In this document: positions 20,902-30,032 of the stretch, piece by piece | Layout of the letters: each line of letters opens with the position of its first letter | How positions within the stretch are numbered: position 1 is the first letter of the stretch | Source of the DNA: Gordoniibacillus kamchatkensis | GTDB taxonomy: Bacteria > Bacillota > Bacilli > Paenibacillales > NBRC-103111 | NCBI RefSeq assembly: GCF_000829455.1 | Contig: NZ_JXAK01000016.1 | Location: 46,556 to 110,555 of the forward strand | Direction of reading: 5' to 3' | DNA: 64,000 nucleotides | The notes under the pieces: generated by a model | Databases searched by the model: none | What the model saw: the letters and a program-made list of their open reading frames with translations, nothing else | Told to the model about the DNA's origin: nothing | Position numbers and translations under genes: made by a program

Positions 20902-22947
20902 ATGATGTCCGATTACAAAGAGCTGTTTCTGGAAGAATTGGACGAGCAGCTGCAGCTGATGGACGATGAAATATTGAAGCTGGAGCAAGCCGGGGAATCC
21001 GAGCGGGTCATCCAAAGCCTGTTCCGCGCCGCTCACACATTGAAGGGCTCGTCTGCAGCGATGGGCTTCGAAGAAATGAAGCAGGTGACTCACGAAATGG
21101 AGCATCTGCTCGATCTGGTGAGGAACAAGGAATTAACGGTATCCGGGGCGCTGATCGATCTGCTGTTCAAGTCGATGGACTGCCTCAAGCAGTTGAAAGA
21201 AAATATCGTGCGCGGCGATGCCCCCTCCGTGGACGTCTCCGGCCGCATCCGCGAGCTGCAATCGTTCTCCGGGGCGCATACGGTCGTGTCATTCAGCACG
21301 GCGACACCTGCCGTTTCCAAGCCGGTTCTCAATCTGGATACCCGTCTCAAGGTTCAGGAAGCGCAAGAGCGCGGACTGCGGGTGTGCTGGATTCATGTGC
21401 AAATTTCCGCCGATTGCGTCATAAAAGGGGCGCGGGCGTACGTCATTCATTCCAATATGAGCGAATGGGGAGACGTGCTCTTGACCGCCCCGGAGCTCGA
21501 AGCGATTGACGAGCAGGGCAGCGCTCCGCTGGATGCCGTATTCCTCTATGCCGGCAGCCAAAGCTTCGAAGAGCTGAAAGCGCAAGTCGCCAATTTGACG
21601 GACGTCGCCGCAGTTACCGTTGAAGAAATCGACTCGCAAGAGAGCGAGCTGCTGAATCCGGGCGCGGCCGTCGCCGACACTGCCGCCGCTGCCGCTCCGG
21701 CAACCTTCGTCCCGGACAAACAAGCCGAAGGCGAGCAAGCATCGCCTGGGAAAGCCAAATCGCAAACGATTCGCGTCAGCGTAGAGCGTCTGGAGCACCT
21801 GATGAATCTCGTCGGCGAGCTCGTCATCGACCAGACCCGGATCCATCAAGTGGAACGGACGCAAAGCAGGCGGTTTTCCGACGAGACCGTCGCTGAGCTG
21901 GGGCAAATTTCCGACCATTTGTCGCGCATTATCGGCGACTTGCAGGAGAGCGTCATGAAGGCGAGAATGCTGCCGATCGAGCAGCTGTTCAACCGGTTCC
22001 CGCGCATGATCCGGGATCTTTCCCGCGACTTGGGCAAAGACATCGAGCTTGCGATCGAAGGGAAAGATACGGAGCTGGACCGGACCTTGATCGAAGAAAT
22101 CGCCGATCCGCTCATTCATTTGATCGGCAATGCCGTCGACCACGGCATCGAATCGCCGGAGAAACGGGAGCTCGCGGGCAAGAGCCGCAAAGGGACGCTG
22201 ACGATCAGAGCTGCGCACGAAGACAACCAGGTCGTTATCTATGTGGAAGACGACGGCGCCGGCATCGATCCGGCGAAGATGAAGGGGTCGGCTCTGAACA
22301 AAGGCATTATTTCCGCGGAAGAAGCGGAGCGGCTAAGCGACCGGGAAGCGATCGAGCTCATTTTCCGCCCGGGCTTCTCGACGGCCGCCGCCGTCAGCGA
22401 CATTTCCGGACGCGGCGTAGGCATGGACATCGTCAGAAGCCATATCGAGAAATTGAACGGCCTCATCGATATCGATACGAAATTAGGGCAAGGGACGAGC
22501 TTCAAAATCAGGCTGCCGCTCACGCTGGCCATCATTATCGGGCTGCTGGTGAAGCTGCACGATCAGACGTACATTATTCCGATGAGCAACATCGCCGAGA
22601 TTGTGCGCGTAACCTATGACGATATTCAAAGCATTCGCGGGCAATCGGTCATTTTGCTGCGCAATCAAGTAATTCCGGTCGCCTGGATCCACGAACATTT
22701 CCACATTCCGAAGGCGGATAAAGGAAGACGGCACATTCCGCTCGTTATCGTGGGCTCGGCCGAGAAACGGCTGGCGCTGGCGGTGGACGAGCTGATCGGG
22801 AACCAGGAGATCGTCATCAAATCGCTCGGCTCCTATATTGGCAAAGTGGATTGCATCGCCGGCGCTACGATATTGGGCGACGGCAAAGTCGCCTTGATCC
22901 TGGAAGTATCGGGCATCATCAGCAAGCTCGGCGGCAAGCGTACCTAG
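20902..22947 (+). CDS. cheA: Chemotaxis histidine kinase CheA
   Basis: About 681 residues. Domains in order: phosphotransfer domain with the phospho-accepting His in FRAAHTLKGSSAAMGFEEM (about residue 45); a P2 response-regulator-binding region; a Ala/Pro-rich linker near 265; dimerisation helices (VERLEHLMNLVGELVIDQTR); ATPase domain with the N box LIGNAVDHGIESPEKR and glycine boxes VEDDGAGIDP and GRGVGMDIV; C-terminal CheW-like domain. AGGAGTG at 20887-20893 fits ATG 20902; an in-frame ATG at 20881 overlaps cheW. It phosphorylates CheY, encoded two genes downstream. Confidence 0.95.
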   Translation: MMSDYKELFLEELDEQLQLMDDEILKLEQAGESERVIQSLFRAAHTLKGSSAAMGFEEMKQVTHEMEHLLDLVRNKELTVSGALIDLLFKSMDCLKQLKENIVRGDAPSVDVSGRIRELQSFSGAHTVVSFSTATPAVSKPVLNLDTRLKVQEAQERGLRVCWIHVQISADCVIKGARAYVIHSNMSEWGDVLLTAPELEAIDEQGSAPLDAVFLYAGSQSFEELKAQVANLTDVAAVTVEEIDSQESELLNPGAAVADTAAAAAPATFVPDKQAEGEQASPGKAKSQTIRVSVERLEHLMNLVGELVIDQTRIHQVERTQSRRFSDETVAELGQISDHLSRIIGDLQESVMKARMLPIEQLFNRFPRMIRDLSRDLGKDIELAIEGKDTELDRTLIEEIADPLIHLIGNAVDHGIESPEKRELAGKSRKGTLTIRAAHEDNQVVIYVEDDGAGIDPAKMKGSALNKGIISAEEAERLSDREAIELIFRPGFSTAAAVSDISGRGVGMDIVRSHIEKLNGLIDIDTKLGQGTSFKIRLPLTLAIIIGLLVKLHDQTYIIPMSNIAEIVRVTYDDIQSIRGQSVILLRNQVIPVAWIHEHFHIPKADKGRRHIPLVIVGSAEKRLALAVDELIGNQEIVIKSLGSYIGKVDCIAGATILGDGKVALILEVSGIISKLGGKRT

Positions 22948-22984
22948 CCGGGCTGATAGTGCACAAGCTGAGGAGGAAGCTTCT

Positions 22985-23452
22985 TTGTTGTCATTAAACG
23001 AAAGAGCGAACGATCTATTGGAAGGTGCGATGGCCTCCGCCAAACAGGTGCTGCACGTCCCCATTGCGATGGGAGAGCCGGAGCCGTTTACGAAGAGCGC
23101 CCTGCATAGCGAAATGTGCGTATTGATAGGGTTTACCGGCGATATGGAAGGGCAGCTGATCATCGACGGCGGCACGCAGGCGTTCAGCGGCCTCGGCGGG
23201 GCGATGTTCGGCATGGCGCTGGAGGGGGAAATGCTGCACAGCTTTGTCGGCGAAATCGCCAACATGATGGCGGGAAACTTGTGCACCTATATGTCGCTTA
23301 AAGAGCGAAAGCTCGATATTACGCCTCCGACCATTCTTATGGGGGATATGAAGCTGTTCCCGTTCGTAGCGGGCTTCTCCGTGCCGATCGGGATCGAGCA
23401 AATCGGACAACTCAACATCGTTTTATTAATACATACAGACAAGGCGGGGTAA
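22985..23452 (+). CDS. cheX: CheX-type CheY-P phosphatase
   Basis: 155 residues of the CheC/CheX/FliY phosphatase family, which dephosphorylates CheY-P. The single active-site helix has the expected Glu and Asn (FVGEIANMMAGNLCTYM, about residue 90), as in one-helix CheX. TTG 22985 follows GAGGAGGAAGCTTCTTTG, a strong ribosome binding site; no ATG or GTG is better placed. Sits between cheA and cheY, giving a compact kinase, phosphatase and regulator set. Confidence 0.85.
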   Translation: MLSLNERANDLLEGAMASAKQVLHVPIAMGEPEPFTKSALHSEMCVLIGFTGDMEGQLIIDGGTQAFSGLGGAMFGMALEGEMLHSFVGEIANMMAGNLCTYMSLKERKLDITPPTILMGDMKLFPFVAGFSVPIGIEQIGQLNIVLLIHTDKAG

Positions 23453-23455
23453 CAG

Positions 23456-23813
23456 ATGGCGAATATTTTGGTAGTCGATGATGCGGCGTTCATGCGCATG
23501 ATGCTGAAAGATATTTGATCAAAGGGGCCATCAGGTCGTCGGAGAGGCCGGCAACGGTCTGGAAGCGATCGATCAATACGGGAAATTAAAGCCCGATCTG
23601 GTGACGTTGGACATTACGATGCCGGAGATGGAAGGCATCGAGGCGTTAAAACGGATCAAGAGCGAAGACCCGAAAGCGAAAGTGATCATGTGCTCGGCGA
23701 TGGGACAGCAAGGAATGGTCGTCCAGGCGATTCAAGCGGGGGCCAAAGATTTTGTCGTCAAGCCTTTCCAGGCCGAAAGGGTGCTGGAAGCGATCAATAG
23801 AGCGCTGGCCTGA
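23456..23813 (+). pseudogene. cheY: CheY response regulator, two frameshifts as read
   Basis: Single-domain receiver of about 119 residues. ATG 23456 reads MANILVVDDAAFMRMMLKDI, with the acidic pocket DD, then stops at TGA. The remainder is in the frame from about 23530, with the phosphorylated Asp in LVTLDITMPEMEG, Ser/Thr in VIMCSAMGQQ and Lys in DFVVKPFQ. One T added to run 23514-23516 and one G added to run 23524-23527 restores KDILIKGGHQVVGEAGNG. Two errors so close in such a conserved protein argue for sequence error rather than decay. Last gene of the operon; terminator follows. Confidence 0.88.
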
Positions 23814-23856
23814 GCGGTAGGCCAAATCGGACACGGGGCGAACTTTAGCCTGAACA

Positions 23857-23902
23857 AAAGCCTGAATAAAGCTGCGAAAGCCGCTTTATTCAGGCTTTTT
23901 GC
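23857..23902 (+). terminator. Rho-independent terminator of the che operon
   Basis: AAAAGCCTGAATAAAGC pairs with GCTTTATTCAGGCTTTTT, a nearly perfect 17-bp stem with a T tract, 44 bases after the cheY stop. Confidence 0.9.
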
Positions 23903-24168
23903 TATGTCGGAAAGTATAAGCTGTGCCTGTACTTGGCCGATTCGCAACTAGTAACGGGCGCTGATTCTCCCATATTAGCTGATAATCGGCGTCAACGAAG
24001 TCGCTGATTAGCGAACATGGGCTTAATTTCCGCCATTCAGCACTGCCTGTTCGGGCCGGGTTGCGAAAGTTGCCGAACTTTATCAGTAAATATATGGAAG
24101 GACGCGTGCGGAAAACTGCTATAATAAGTTCAACAAGCTACGCCCATGACGGACAGGAGGGATGAGCG
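23903..24168. other. Intergenic stretch, no gene
   Basis: Nothing coding. A repeated motif GCTGATT/GCTGATAA occurs three times between 23961 and 24015 and resembles decayed palindromes. TATAAT at 24120-24125 could be a -10 box for the next operon, but no matching -35 is visible. Confidence 0.4.
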
Positions 24169-25281
24169 GTGCGCAAAGTGAAGATCGGCGTCATCGGCGC
24201 CGGGATGATCAGCGGCATTTATTTGAAAAATTGCACGGATATGTTCAGCGACATTGTGGAGGTGAAAGCAGTCGCCGATCTGGTGCCGGAGCTTGCCGGC
24301 CGACGGGCGGAAGAGTTCGGCATCGCGAACGTTTATTCGGTCGACCAGCTGCTGGCTGATCCCGAAATTGAAATCGTTGTCAATTTAACGGCTCCTGCCG
24401 CCCACGCTCCGCTCAACTTGCGGGCGCTGCAGGCGGGCAAGCACGTGTATACGGAGAAGCCGTTCGCCCTGTCGCGCGATGACGCCGACGAAGTGCTGGC
24501 GCTGGCGGAAGCGAAAAGGCTGCTCGTCGGCTGCGCGCCCGATACGTTTCTCGGCGCGGGGCTGCAAACGTGCATCAAGCTCATCGACGACGGCTGGATC
24601 GGCTGGCCTTACGCCGCGAGCGGTACGATCATGATGGGCAGCGCAGCCGCCGGTACGCATCCGAACTTCCAAAATTTCCTGAAGCTTGGCGGCGACCCGA
24701 TTATGGACATGGGCCCGTACTATTTGACGGCGCTCATCGCCATGCTCGGCCCGGTGCGGCGCGTAACCGGCTCGGCGCAGCAGCTGCACCGCGAAGTGAA
24801 GGTCATGAATCCGAAATCGCCCGCTTACGGGATGACGGTTCCGGTGGAGGCGCCGACGAACGCAGCGGCCGTTCTCGATTTCCATAACGGCGCCATCGCT
24901 ACGCTGCAGGCGGCCAAAGAAAGCTTCGGCTATTCGCCGCGGCTGGAGGTGTTCGGCACGGAGGGCAACCTGTCCGTACCGGACCCGAACTTTTTCGGCG
25001 GCGCCGTACATATCAAGTTCCCGAACGGGGAGACGAAGGAAATTCCCCATACGCACCCGTATAAGGAAGAGGGCCGCGGCATTGGAATCGCCGACATGGC
25101 ATACGCCGTTCGGTCCGGCAGGCAGCACCGCGCGAGCGGTCAGTTGGCCCGGCACGTACTCGACATTTCGCTCGCCATCTTCGAATCGTCGCAAACGGAG
25201 AGCCACGTCCATCTCCGTACGACGGCCGAGCGCCCCGCGTCGCTGCCGCTCGGTCTGAAATACAACAGGCTCGACCTGTAA
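24169..25281 (+). CDS. Gfo/Idh/MocA-family oxidoreductase
   Basis: 370 residues. NAD(P)-binding Rossmann domain at the N-terminus (KIGVIGAGMISGIYLKN), the conserved EKPFA with the probable catalytic Lys near residue 97, and a C-terminal alpha/beta domain with GGDPIMDMGPYYLTALIAML. GGAGGGATGAGC selects GTG 24169. Members dehydrogenate sugars, inositols or amino sugars. Two TIM-barrel isomerase-type genes follow, a combination typical of inositol- or sugar-catabolic gene sets; the substrate is not evident. Confidence 0.9.
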   Translation: MRKVKIGVIGAGMISGIYLKNCTDMFSDIVEVKAVADLVPELAGRRAEEFGIANVYSVDQLLADPEIEIVVNLTAPAAHAPLNLRALQAGKHVYTEKPFALSRDDADEVLALAEAKRLLVGCAPDTFLGAGLQTCIKLIDDGWIGWPYAASGTIMMGSAAAGTHPNFQNFLKLGGDPIMDMGPYYLTALIAMLGPVRRVTGSAQQLHREVKVMNPKSPAYGMTVPVEAPTNAAAVLDFHNGAIATLQAAKESFGYSPRLEVFGTEGNLSVPDPNFFGGAVHIKFPNGETKEIPHTHPYKEEGRGIGIADMAYAVRSGRQHRASGQLARHVLDISLAIFESSQTESHVHLRTTAERPASLPLGLKYNRLDL

Positions 25282-25322
25282 AAGAACCGGCAGTTCAGAT
25301 CCGAACCGAAAGGATGAGGGCA

Positions 25323-26081
25323 TTGAAACGATTTCCGGTCGCCGTTCAGCCGTACACCATTCGCGAAGCGCTGGCGCAAGACTATGCGGGCTCGCTGGAG
25401 CGGGTCGCCGCCATCGGCTATAAAGGCATCGAATTAGGCCCCCCGCCGGAAGGGATGACCGTATCCGCGCAGAAGGCGCTGCTTGACCGGCTTGGTCTGC
25501 GGGTCATCGGCACGCACGCCGGTTTCGATACGCTGGACTTCGATCCCGACGAAATTGCCGATTATTTGGAAGAGACGGACGGAGGCAAGTTCGTGACGAT
25601 TTCCCTCCGCTTCGGCTCCAGGCAAGACGTGATTGAGCAGGCGAGGAAAATGAACGGCATCGGCGAGAAGTTCAGGAGGCGCGGCATTACGTTTCTGTAT
25701 CATAACCACGATTGGGAATTCGCGAAGTTTGACGGCGAGTATATTCTGGACATTTTGCTGCGCGAGACCGATCCCGAGCTTGTGCAGACCGAGCTCGACA
25801 CGTATTGGATCAAGAAAGGCGGCGAAGATCCGGCGGCCTACTTAAGCAAGCTGAAGGGGCGCGCTCCGCTGCTGCACGTCAAAGACATGGAAGCCGGAGA
25901 CGAACGTTTTTTTGCGGAAATCGGCGAAGGAATCATCGATTTTGCCGAGGTGGCCGGCGTAGCGGAGCAGATCGGCGTGCAGTGGCTCGTCGTCGAGCAG
26001 GACTTGTGCCGCCGCGATCCGTTCGAAAGCCTCAAGATCAGCTACGGCAACCTCTTGAAACTAGGGCTCGTGGAGCCGTAG
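25323..26081 (+). CDS. Sugar phosphate isomerase/epimerase-type TIM-barrel protein
   Basis: About 252 residues, AP-endonuclease-2-like fold. Metal-ligand type residues are visible in FLYHNHDWEF, TELDTYWIKKGG (Glu/Asp), LLHVKDME (His/Asp) and WLVVEQD (Glu). Of two starts, TTG 25323 has AGGATGAGGG in range while ATG 25314 sits directly on the AAAGG; the first is preferred with modest certainty. Stop 42 bases after the preceding gene's stop family layout suggests one operon with the Gfo/Idh/MocA gene. Probably isomerises, epimerises or dehydrates a keto-sugar or inosose. Confidence 0.87.
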   Translation: MKRFPVAVQPYTIREALAQDYAGSLERVAAIGYKGIELGPPPEGMTVSAQKALLDRLGLRVIGTHAGFDTLDFDPDEIADYLEETDGGKFVTISLRFGSRQDVIEQARKMNGIGEKFRRRGITFLYHNHDWEFAKFDGEYILDILLRETDPELVQTELDTYWIKKGGEDPAAYLSKLKGRAPLLHVKDMEAGDERFFAEIGEGIIDFAEVAGVAEQIGVQWLVVEQDLCRRDPFESLKISYGNLLKLGLVEP

Positions 26082-26099
26082 TAAGGCTGCCGGGGAAAG

Positions 26100-26240
26100 G
26101 CGGAGCGGAGGATGGGAATGTAGGCTATGAGCGAAGCGTGCGCCTTTGAAATCGTGTTGCAACCCTATTTTCGAATTCATTCGAACACGATTGTTGGCGA
26201 AGCCGGAGACCCACATTCTTAGGTCCGCAGCGCAGCTACT
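26100..26240 (+). promoter_or_regulatory. Candidate structured leader RNA, element A
   Basis: An outer helix GCGGAGCGG (26100-26108) pairs with CCGCAGCGC (26225-26233) around a 2-by-2 internal loop. Inside lie GAGGATGGG, a variable 9-bp hairpin (AATCGTGTT/AACACGATT, 26150-26192), the block GCCGGAG and a small stem ACC/GGT. The same outer helix, both conserved blocks and the same distance to the start codon (about 50 bases) occur in element B at 34437, although the inner hairpin sequence differs completely while remaining paired. This is what a conserved RNA looks like. No known class recognised. Confidence 0.5.
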
Positions 26241-26286
26241 TTCTCGGGCAACCCAAACTATCTCGTACTTAAAAAGGAGCGTCGCC

Positions 26287-27114
26287 ATGTTTCCGTTCAA
26301 GCTTTCGCTTAACACATCCACGCTGATTCCTTACAAACTCGGAATCGAGGAGCAGATCCGCGTAGCGGCTGAAGCCGGCTACGAGGGCATCGAAATATGG
26401 GTCCGCGATCTGGAAGCTTATGCCGCCGGAGGCGGCAAGATCGGCGGGCTGCGCAGCTCGGCCGAAAGCTGCGGCATTCAGATTGTGAACGCCATCGCCT
26501 TCTGGGCGTGGTCCGATGAAGACGCGGCGGAGCGCGCACGGGGGTTCGAGCTGGCGCGCCGAGAGCTGGAGCTGCTCGCCGAGCTCGGCTGCCCGGCCGC
26601 TGCCGCGCCGCCGTTCGGCCGGGTCGAGAACGTTCCGCTGGAGCAGATGGCCGGCCACTTCGCCGAGCTGGCGGAACTTGCGCGCGGCTTTGGCGTGGAG
26701 CCGTTGCTCGAATTTTGGGGGCGCGCGGGGCGCCTGTCCCGTCTTGGCGAGGCGGTATATGTCGCTATAGAAAGCGGCGTGGCCGACGCGAAACTGCTGC
26801 TAGACCCGTTCCACATGTACACGGGCGGCAGCTCTATCGAGGCGCTTTCGTACGTGAACGGCGAACGGATCGGAATCGTGCACGTCAACGACTATCCCGC
26901 ATCGCCGCCCCGCGAAACGATCGCTGACCGGGACCGGGTGTTCCCGGGAGAAGGGATTTTTCCCTCAGGCCGCTTCGCCAAACTGCTTCATGAAGCCGGC
27001 TATAGCGGTTATTTGTCTCTGGAGCTGTTTATCCAGGACTTCCATGGCAGCTCCGCCCTGGACGTTGCGAGGCGCGGCATCGAATCCGTGCGAAGCGCGT
27101 ACACGGTAACCTGA
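26287..27114 (+). CDS. Sugar phosphate isomerase/epimerase-type TIM-barrel protein
   Basis: 275 residues. AAAAAGGAGCGTCGCC precedes ATG 26287, and the family start LSLNTSTLIPYKLGIEEQI fits. Metal-ligand type residues appear in EPLLEFWG (Glu), KLLLDPFHMYTGG (Asp/His), GIVHVNDYP (His/Asp) and LSLELF (Glu). The gene lies behind leader element A, separate from the preceding TIM-barrel gene by 205 bases. The PFHMYTGG pattern recalls hydroxypyruvate/inosose isomerase-like members. A terminator follows. Substrate unknown. Confidence 0.87.
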   Translation: MFPFKLSLNTSTLIPYKLGIEEQIRVAAEAGYEGIEIWVRDLEAYAAGGGKIGGLRSSAESCGIQIVNAIAFWAWSDEDAAERARGFELARRELELLAELGCPAAAAPPFGRVENVPLEQMAGHFAELAELARGFGVEPLLEFWGRAGRLSRLGEAVYVAIESGVADAKLLLDPFHMYTGGSSIEALSYVNGERIGIVHVNDYPASPPRETIADRDRVFPGEGIFPSGRFAKLLHEAGYSGYLSLELFIQDFHGSSALDVARRGIESVRSAYTVT

Positions 27115-27130
27115 ATACGAACGTACATCA

Positions 27131-27170
27131 AAACGAACAGACCGTCCCCTCTGCGGTCTGTTCGTTTTTA
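27131..27170 (+). terminator. Rho-independent terminator
   Basis: ACGAACAGACCG pairs with CGGTCTGTTCGT around an eight-base loop, followed by TTTTTA. It separates the sugar genes from the germination operon. Confidence 0.88.
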
Positions 27171-27247
27171 TATACATAATTTTTCAATTCCGGGCAACGA
27201 TATGAAAGATATGGAAAACGAATCCCGGATTCAGCGAGAGGTGCCCC

Positions 27248-28957
27248 ATGACGAAATGGGAATGGAGTAAATTGCGCAGCGGCAAAAAGAAGAGAGCCCC
27301 TCAGATCGAGATCAATCGGGTGCCCGATCAATTTACGGAGCAGCACGGCGACAAGCGGATCACGGGCGATCTGGAGCAAACCATTGCGTTCGTGAACGGC
27401 TTGCTCGGGGATAACGGCGACTTTATGCAGCGCCGGTTCGACGTGTTCGGCGCATTTCCGGCGGTCATGTTCTCTTTCTCGAATATGTCCGATACGGCTC
27501 TCGTGAATACAGACATTTTGAAGCCGCTCATGCACGTGCCCGCTCATTTGACGGGAATCCAGTTCGACGTTCATGAACTGAAGGACGTCATTTTGCGCGA
27601 TACGCTGTATCATGGCAAAGCGTCGTCGGACGATAGATTTGCCATGATCGTCGAATCGCTGCTGCGCGGCGGGACAGTCATCGTCGTGGACGGCATGGAC
27701 GAAGCGATCATGGTCGAAACGACCAAGGTAGAGAAGCGTGCGATCGACCAGCCGGAAACCGAGCAGGTCATCCGCGGTCCGCGCGAAGGATTTATCGAGC
27801 AGCTCGGGACGAACCTTTCGCTTCTGCGCTACAGGCTGCCGACAACCGATTTGAAAATCAAGTCCATGAAGCTGGGCCGCGTTACCAAATCCCGAGTCGC
27901 CGTCTGTTATTTGAAGGGTATCGTGAGCGACGCTCTCGTGCAAGAGGTGGAGAACCGGCTGTCGGTGATCGACATTGACGGCGTACTGGACGTCGGTTAT
28001 CTTGAGCAGTTTATCGAAGACAACAATTTCTCGCCTTTTCCGCAAGTGCAAAACACGGAGCGCACGGATAAAGCGGTGGCGAATTTGCTGGAAGGGAGAG
28101 TCGTCATTTTGGTGGACGGTTCTCCGTTCGCCCTTATCGTGCCAACGGTGTTCAACCAGTTCTACCAGACGACCGAGGACTACTCGGAGCGGTTCGTCAT
28201 GGTCAGCTTCATCCGTCTGGCCAGGCTGCTCGCTCTCGCATTCTCGCTCATCACCCCATCGCTGTACGTAGCGATCATCGCGTTCAACCCCGAGCTTATT
28301 CCGACGAAGTTCGCCGTAGCCGTATCCGGCGGACGCGCGGGCATTCCTTTCCCGTCCGTCGTCGAAGTGCTCATGATGGAAGCGTCGATGGAGGTGCTGC
28401 GCGAAGCGACGCTCCGGCTGCCGCAGCAAATCGGGGGAGCGCTGTCGATCGTCGGCGTTCTTGTCGTCGGCCAGGCGGCGGTTTCCGCCGGCTTCGTCAG
28501 TCCGATCACCGTCGTCGTGATCGCTTTAACGACGATCGGCTCATTTGCCACGCCGGCGTACAACGCGGCTTTGGCGCTGCGGCTGCTGCGCTTTCCGCTC
28601 GTCATATTGGCGGCCATGTTCGGGCTGTACGGGGTGATGGTCGGTTTGATATTGATCGCCAATCATTTGCTTTCCCTGCGGTCGTTCGGCGTCCCATATT
28701 TAAGCCCCGTCGTGCCGGGCAATTTCGACAGCATGAAGGACACGGTTGCGCGCGCGCCGCTATGGTCTATGAAGAAGCGGCCGGCCATGCTGCATACGCC
28801 TAACGACGACCGTGTCGGCGGCAGCGTGATGGACGAGCTCAAAGAGCCGCCGCACAACACGCTCGATCCGCTCAAGGTCGGCAACCACAAGGAGGAGATG
28901 AAGATTGGAATATCCTCGTCAAATAACGGCGATACAGGCGGCAGCGATTCTCATTAG
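27248..28957 (+). CDS. Spore germination receptor subunit A (GerA family)
   Basis: 569 residues. Large N-terminal cytoplasmic region (to about 300) with the family blocks VNTDILKPLM and GTVIVVDGMDEAIMVETT, then about five membrane helices (about 335-490) containing RAGIPFPSVVEVLMMEAS, and a hydrophilic tail of about 60 residues. The A subunit sits in the spore inner membrane and forms the oligomeric, probably ion-conducting, core of nutrient germinant receptors. GAGAGGTG precedes ATG 27248. The B-subunit gene overlaps its end by 53 bases. Expressed presumably in the forespore; no clear sigma-G promoter was identified. Confidence 0.94.
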   Translation: MTKWEWSKLRSGKKKRAPQIEINRVPDQFTEQHGDKRITGDLEQTIAFVNGLLGDNGDFMQRRFDVFGAFPAVMFSFSNMSDTALVNTDILKPLMHVPAHLTGIQFDVHELKDVILRDTLYHGKASSDDRFAMIVESLLRGGTVIVVDGMDEAIMVETTKVEKRAIDQPETEQVIRGPREGFIEQLGTNLSLLRYRLPTTDLKIKSMKLGRVTKSRVAVCYLKGIVSDALVQEVENRLSVIDIDGVLDVGYLEQFIEDNNFSPFPQVQNTERTDKAVANLLEGRVVILVDGSPFALIVPTVFNQFYQTTEDYSERFVMVSFIRLARLLALAFSLITPSLYVAIIAFNPELIPTKFAVAVSGGRAGIPFPSVVEVLMMEASMEVLREATLRLPQQIGGALSIVGVLVVGQAAVSAGFVSPITVVVIALTTIGSFATPAYNAALALRLLRFPLVILAAMFGLYGVMVGLILIANHLLSLRSFGVPYLSPVVPGNFDSMKDTVARAPLWSMKKRPAMLHTPNDDRVGGSVMDELKEPPHNTLDPLKVGNHKEEMKIGISSSNNGDTGGSDSH

Positions 28958-30032
28958 CACCATCATCGGGGTAGGCGTGCTGCCGCTGCCCCTTTTCGCC
29001 GTCCGCGACGGCAACTCCGGCGCTCCTTTGCTGACGCTGCTGGGAGGCATTATTGCATATATCGGCATATGGATCATCACGAAGCTGGGCATCCGTTTTC
29101 CGCGGCAGTCGATCATTCTTTACAGTGAAGCCGTTTTGGGCAAATGGACTGCTTGGATAGGGAACGTGCTGATCATCGGCTTTTTCGCGTTTCTTACTGC
29201 TCTTGCAGCGAGGGAGTTCGGGGAAGTCGTCATCACGTCGGTATTGAAAAGGACGCCGCTCGAAGTGACCGTCATCGTCATGCTGCTGATGGCTTCGCTG
29301 TCGTCCCGCAACGATATGACGACGTTTGCCTATATTCATCATTTTTATTTGCCGCTGATCGTATTTCCGATCGTCCTGATTTTGGCGCTGTCGTTAAAAA
29401 ACGCCCAGTTCATCAATTTGCTGCCGGTGTGGGGAAACGAACCTTCGCCAACCGATATGTGGAGGGGCGTTCTGACGATTGCCGCTTTGTTTCAAGGCAG
29501 CTTCGTCTATACGATGGTGATTCCAGCCATGCGAAGGCCGGACAGAGCTATGGTCGCCGGCTTCTGGGGCGTATTCATCGCTGGAGGGCTGTACGTCTCC
29601 ACAGTCATCGCAGCGGTCGGCGTCTTCGGGCCTGCGGAAACGAACAACTTGCTGTGGCCCACGCTGGAGCTCGCCAAAGCGACGTCGCTTCCCGGCAACA
29701 TCCTGGAACGGCTCGACGCGGCGTTTCTCGCCGTCTGGGTAACGGCTGTATTTACCACGCTGTTTTCCACTTACTATTTTACGATTCATGCGATGAGCCG
29801 ATTTTTTCGTCTGCGCGATCACAAGCTGCTGGCGCCGTTCATTTTGCCGTTTCTGTTCGCGCTTGCGATGGTCCCGCAAAACGTGGTGCAGATGTACGAT
29901 ATTATTGCGATAGCCGGGCGCCTCGGATTGCTGATTACGATCGTTTATCCGCTTATAGTGCTCCTCGTCGCGGTCATTCGCAAAAAAAGGGGGGACGCGG
30001 GCAATGGAAAGGACGCGGAGAACGCAAGCTAG
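28905..30032 (+). CDS. Spore germination receptor subunit B (GerB family)
   Basis: 375 residues, ten predicted membrane helices, amino-acid-permease-like fold; the B subunit binds the germinant. It starts at TTG 28905 behind AAGGAGGAGATGAAGA, within the end of the A-subunit gene; no alternative in-frame ATG exists nearby. First helix begins TAIQAAAILISTIIGVGVLP, with the unwound glycine-rich turn typical of the fold. Its last 29 bases overlap the C-subunit gene. A/B/C overlap indicates one translationally coupled receptor operon. Confidence 0.93.
   Translation: MEYPRQITAIQAAAILISTIIGVGVLPLPLFAVRDGNSGAPLLTLLGGIIAYIGIWIITKLGIRFPRQSIILYSEAVLGKWTAWIGNVLIIGFFAFLTALAAREFGEVVITSVLKRTPLEVTVIVMLLMASLSSRNDMTTFAYIHHFYLPLIVFPIVLILALSLKNAQFINLLPVWGNEPSPTDMWRGVLTIAALFQGSFVYTMVIPAMRRPDRAMVAGFWGVFIAGGLYVSTVIAAVGVFGPAETNNLLWPTLELAKATSLPGNILERLDAAFLAVWVTAVFTTLFSTYYFTIHAMSRFFRLRDHKLLAPFILPFLFALAMVPQNVVQMYDIIAIAGRLGLLITIVYPLIVLLVAVIRKKRGDAGNGKDAENAS

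Noticed and set aside
23456..23530. Programmed frameshifting in cheY and other broken genes
   Set aside because: The breaks occur at different sequences in unrelated genes, without a common slippery heptamer or downstream structure, and cheY would need two shifts within ten codons.
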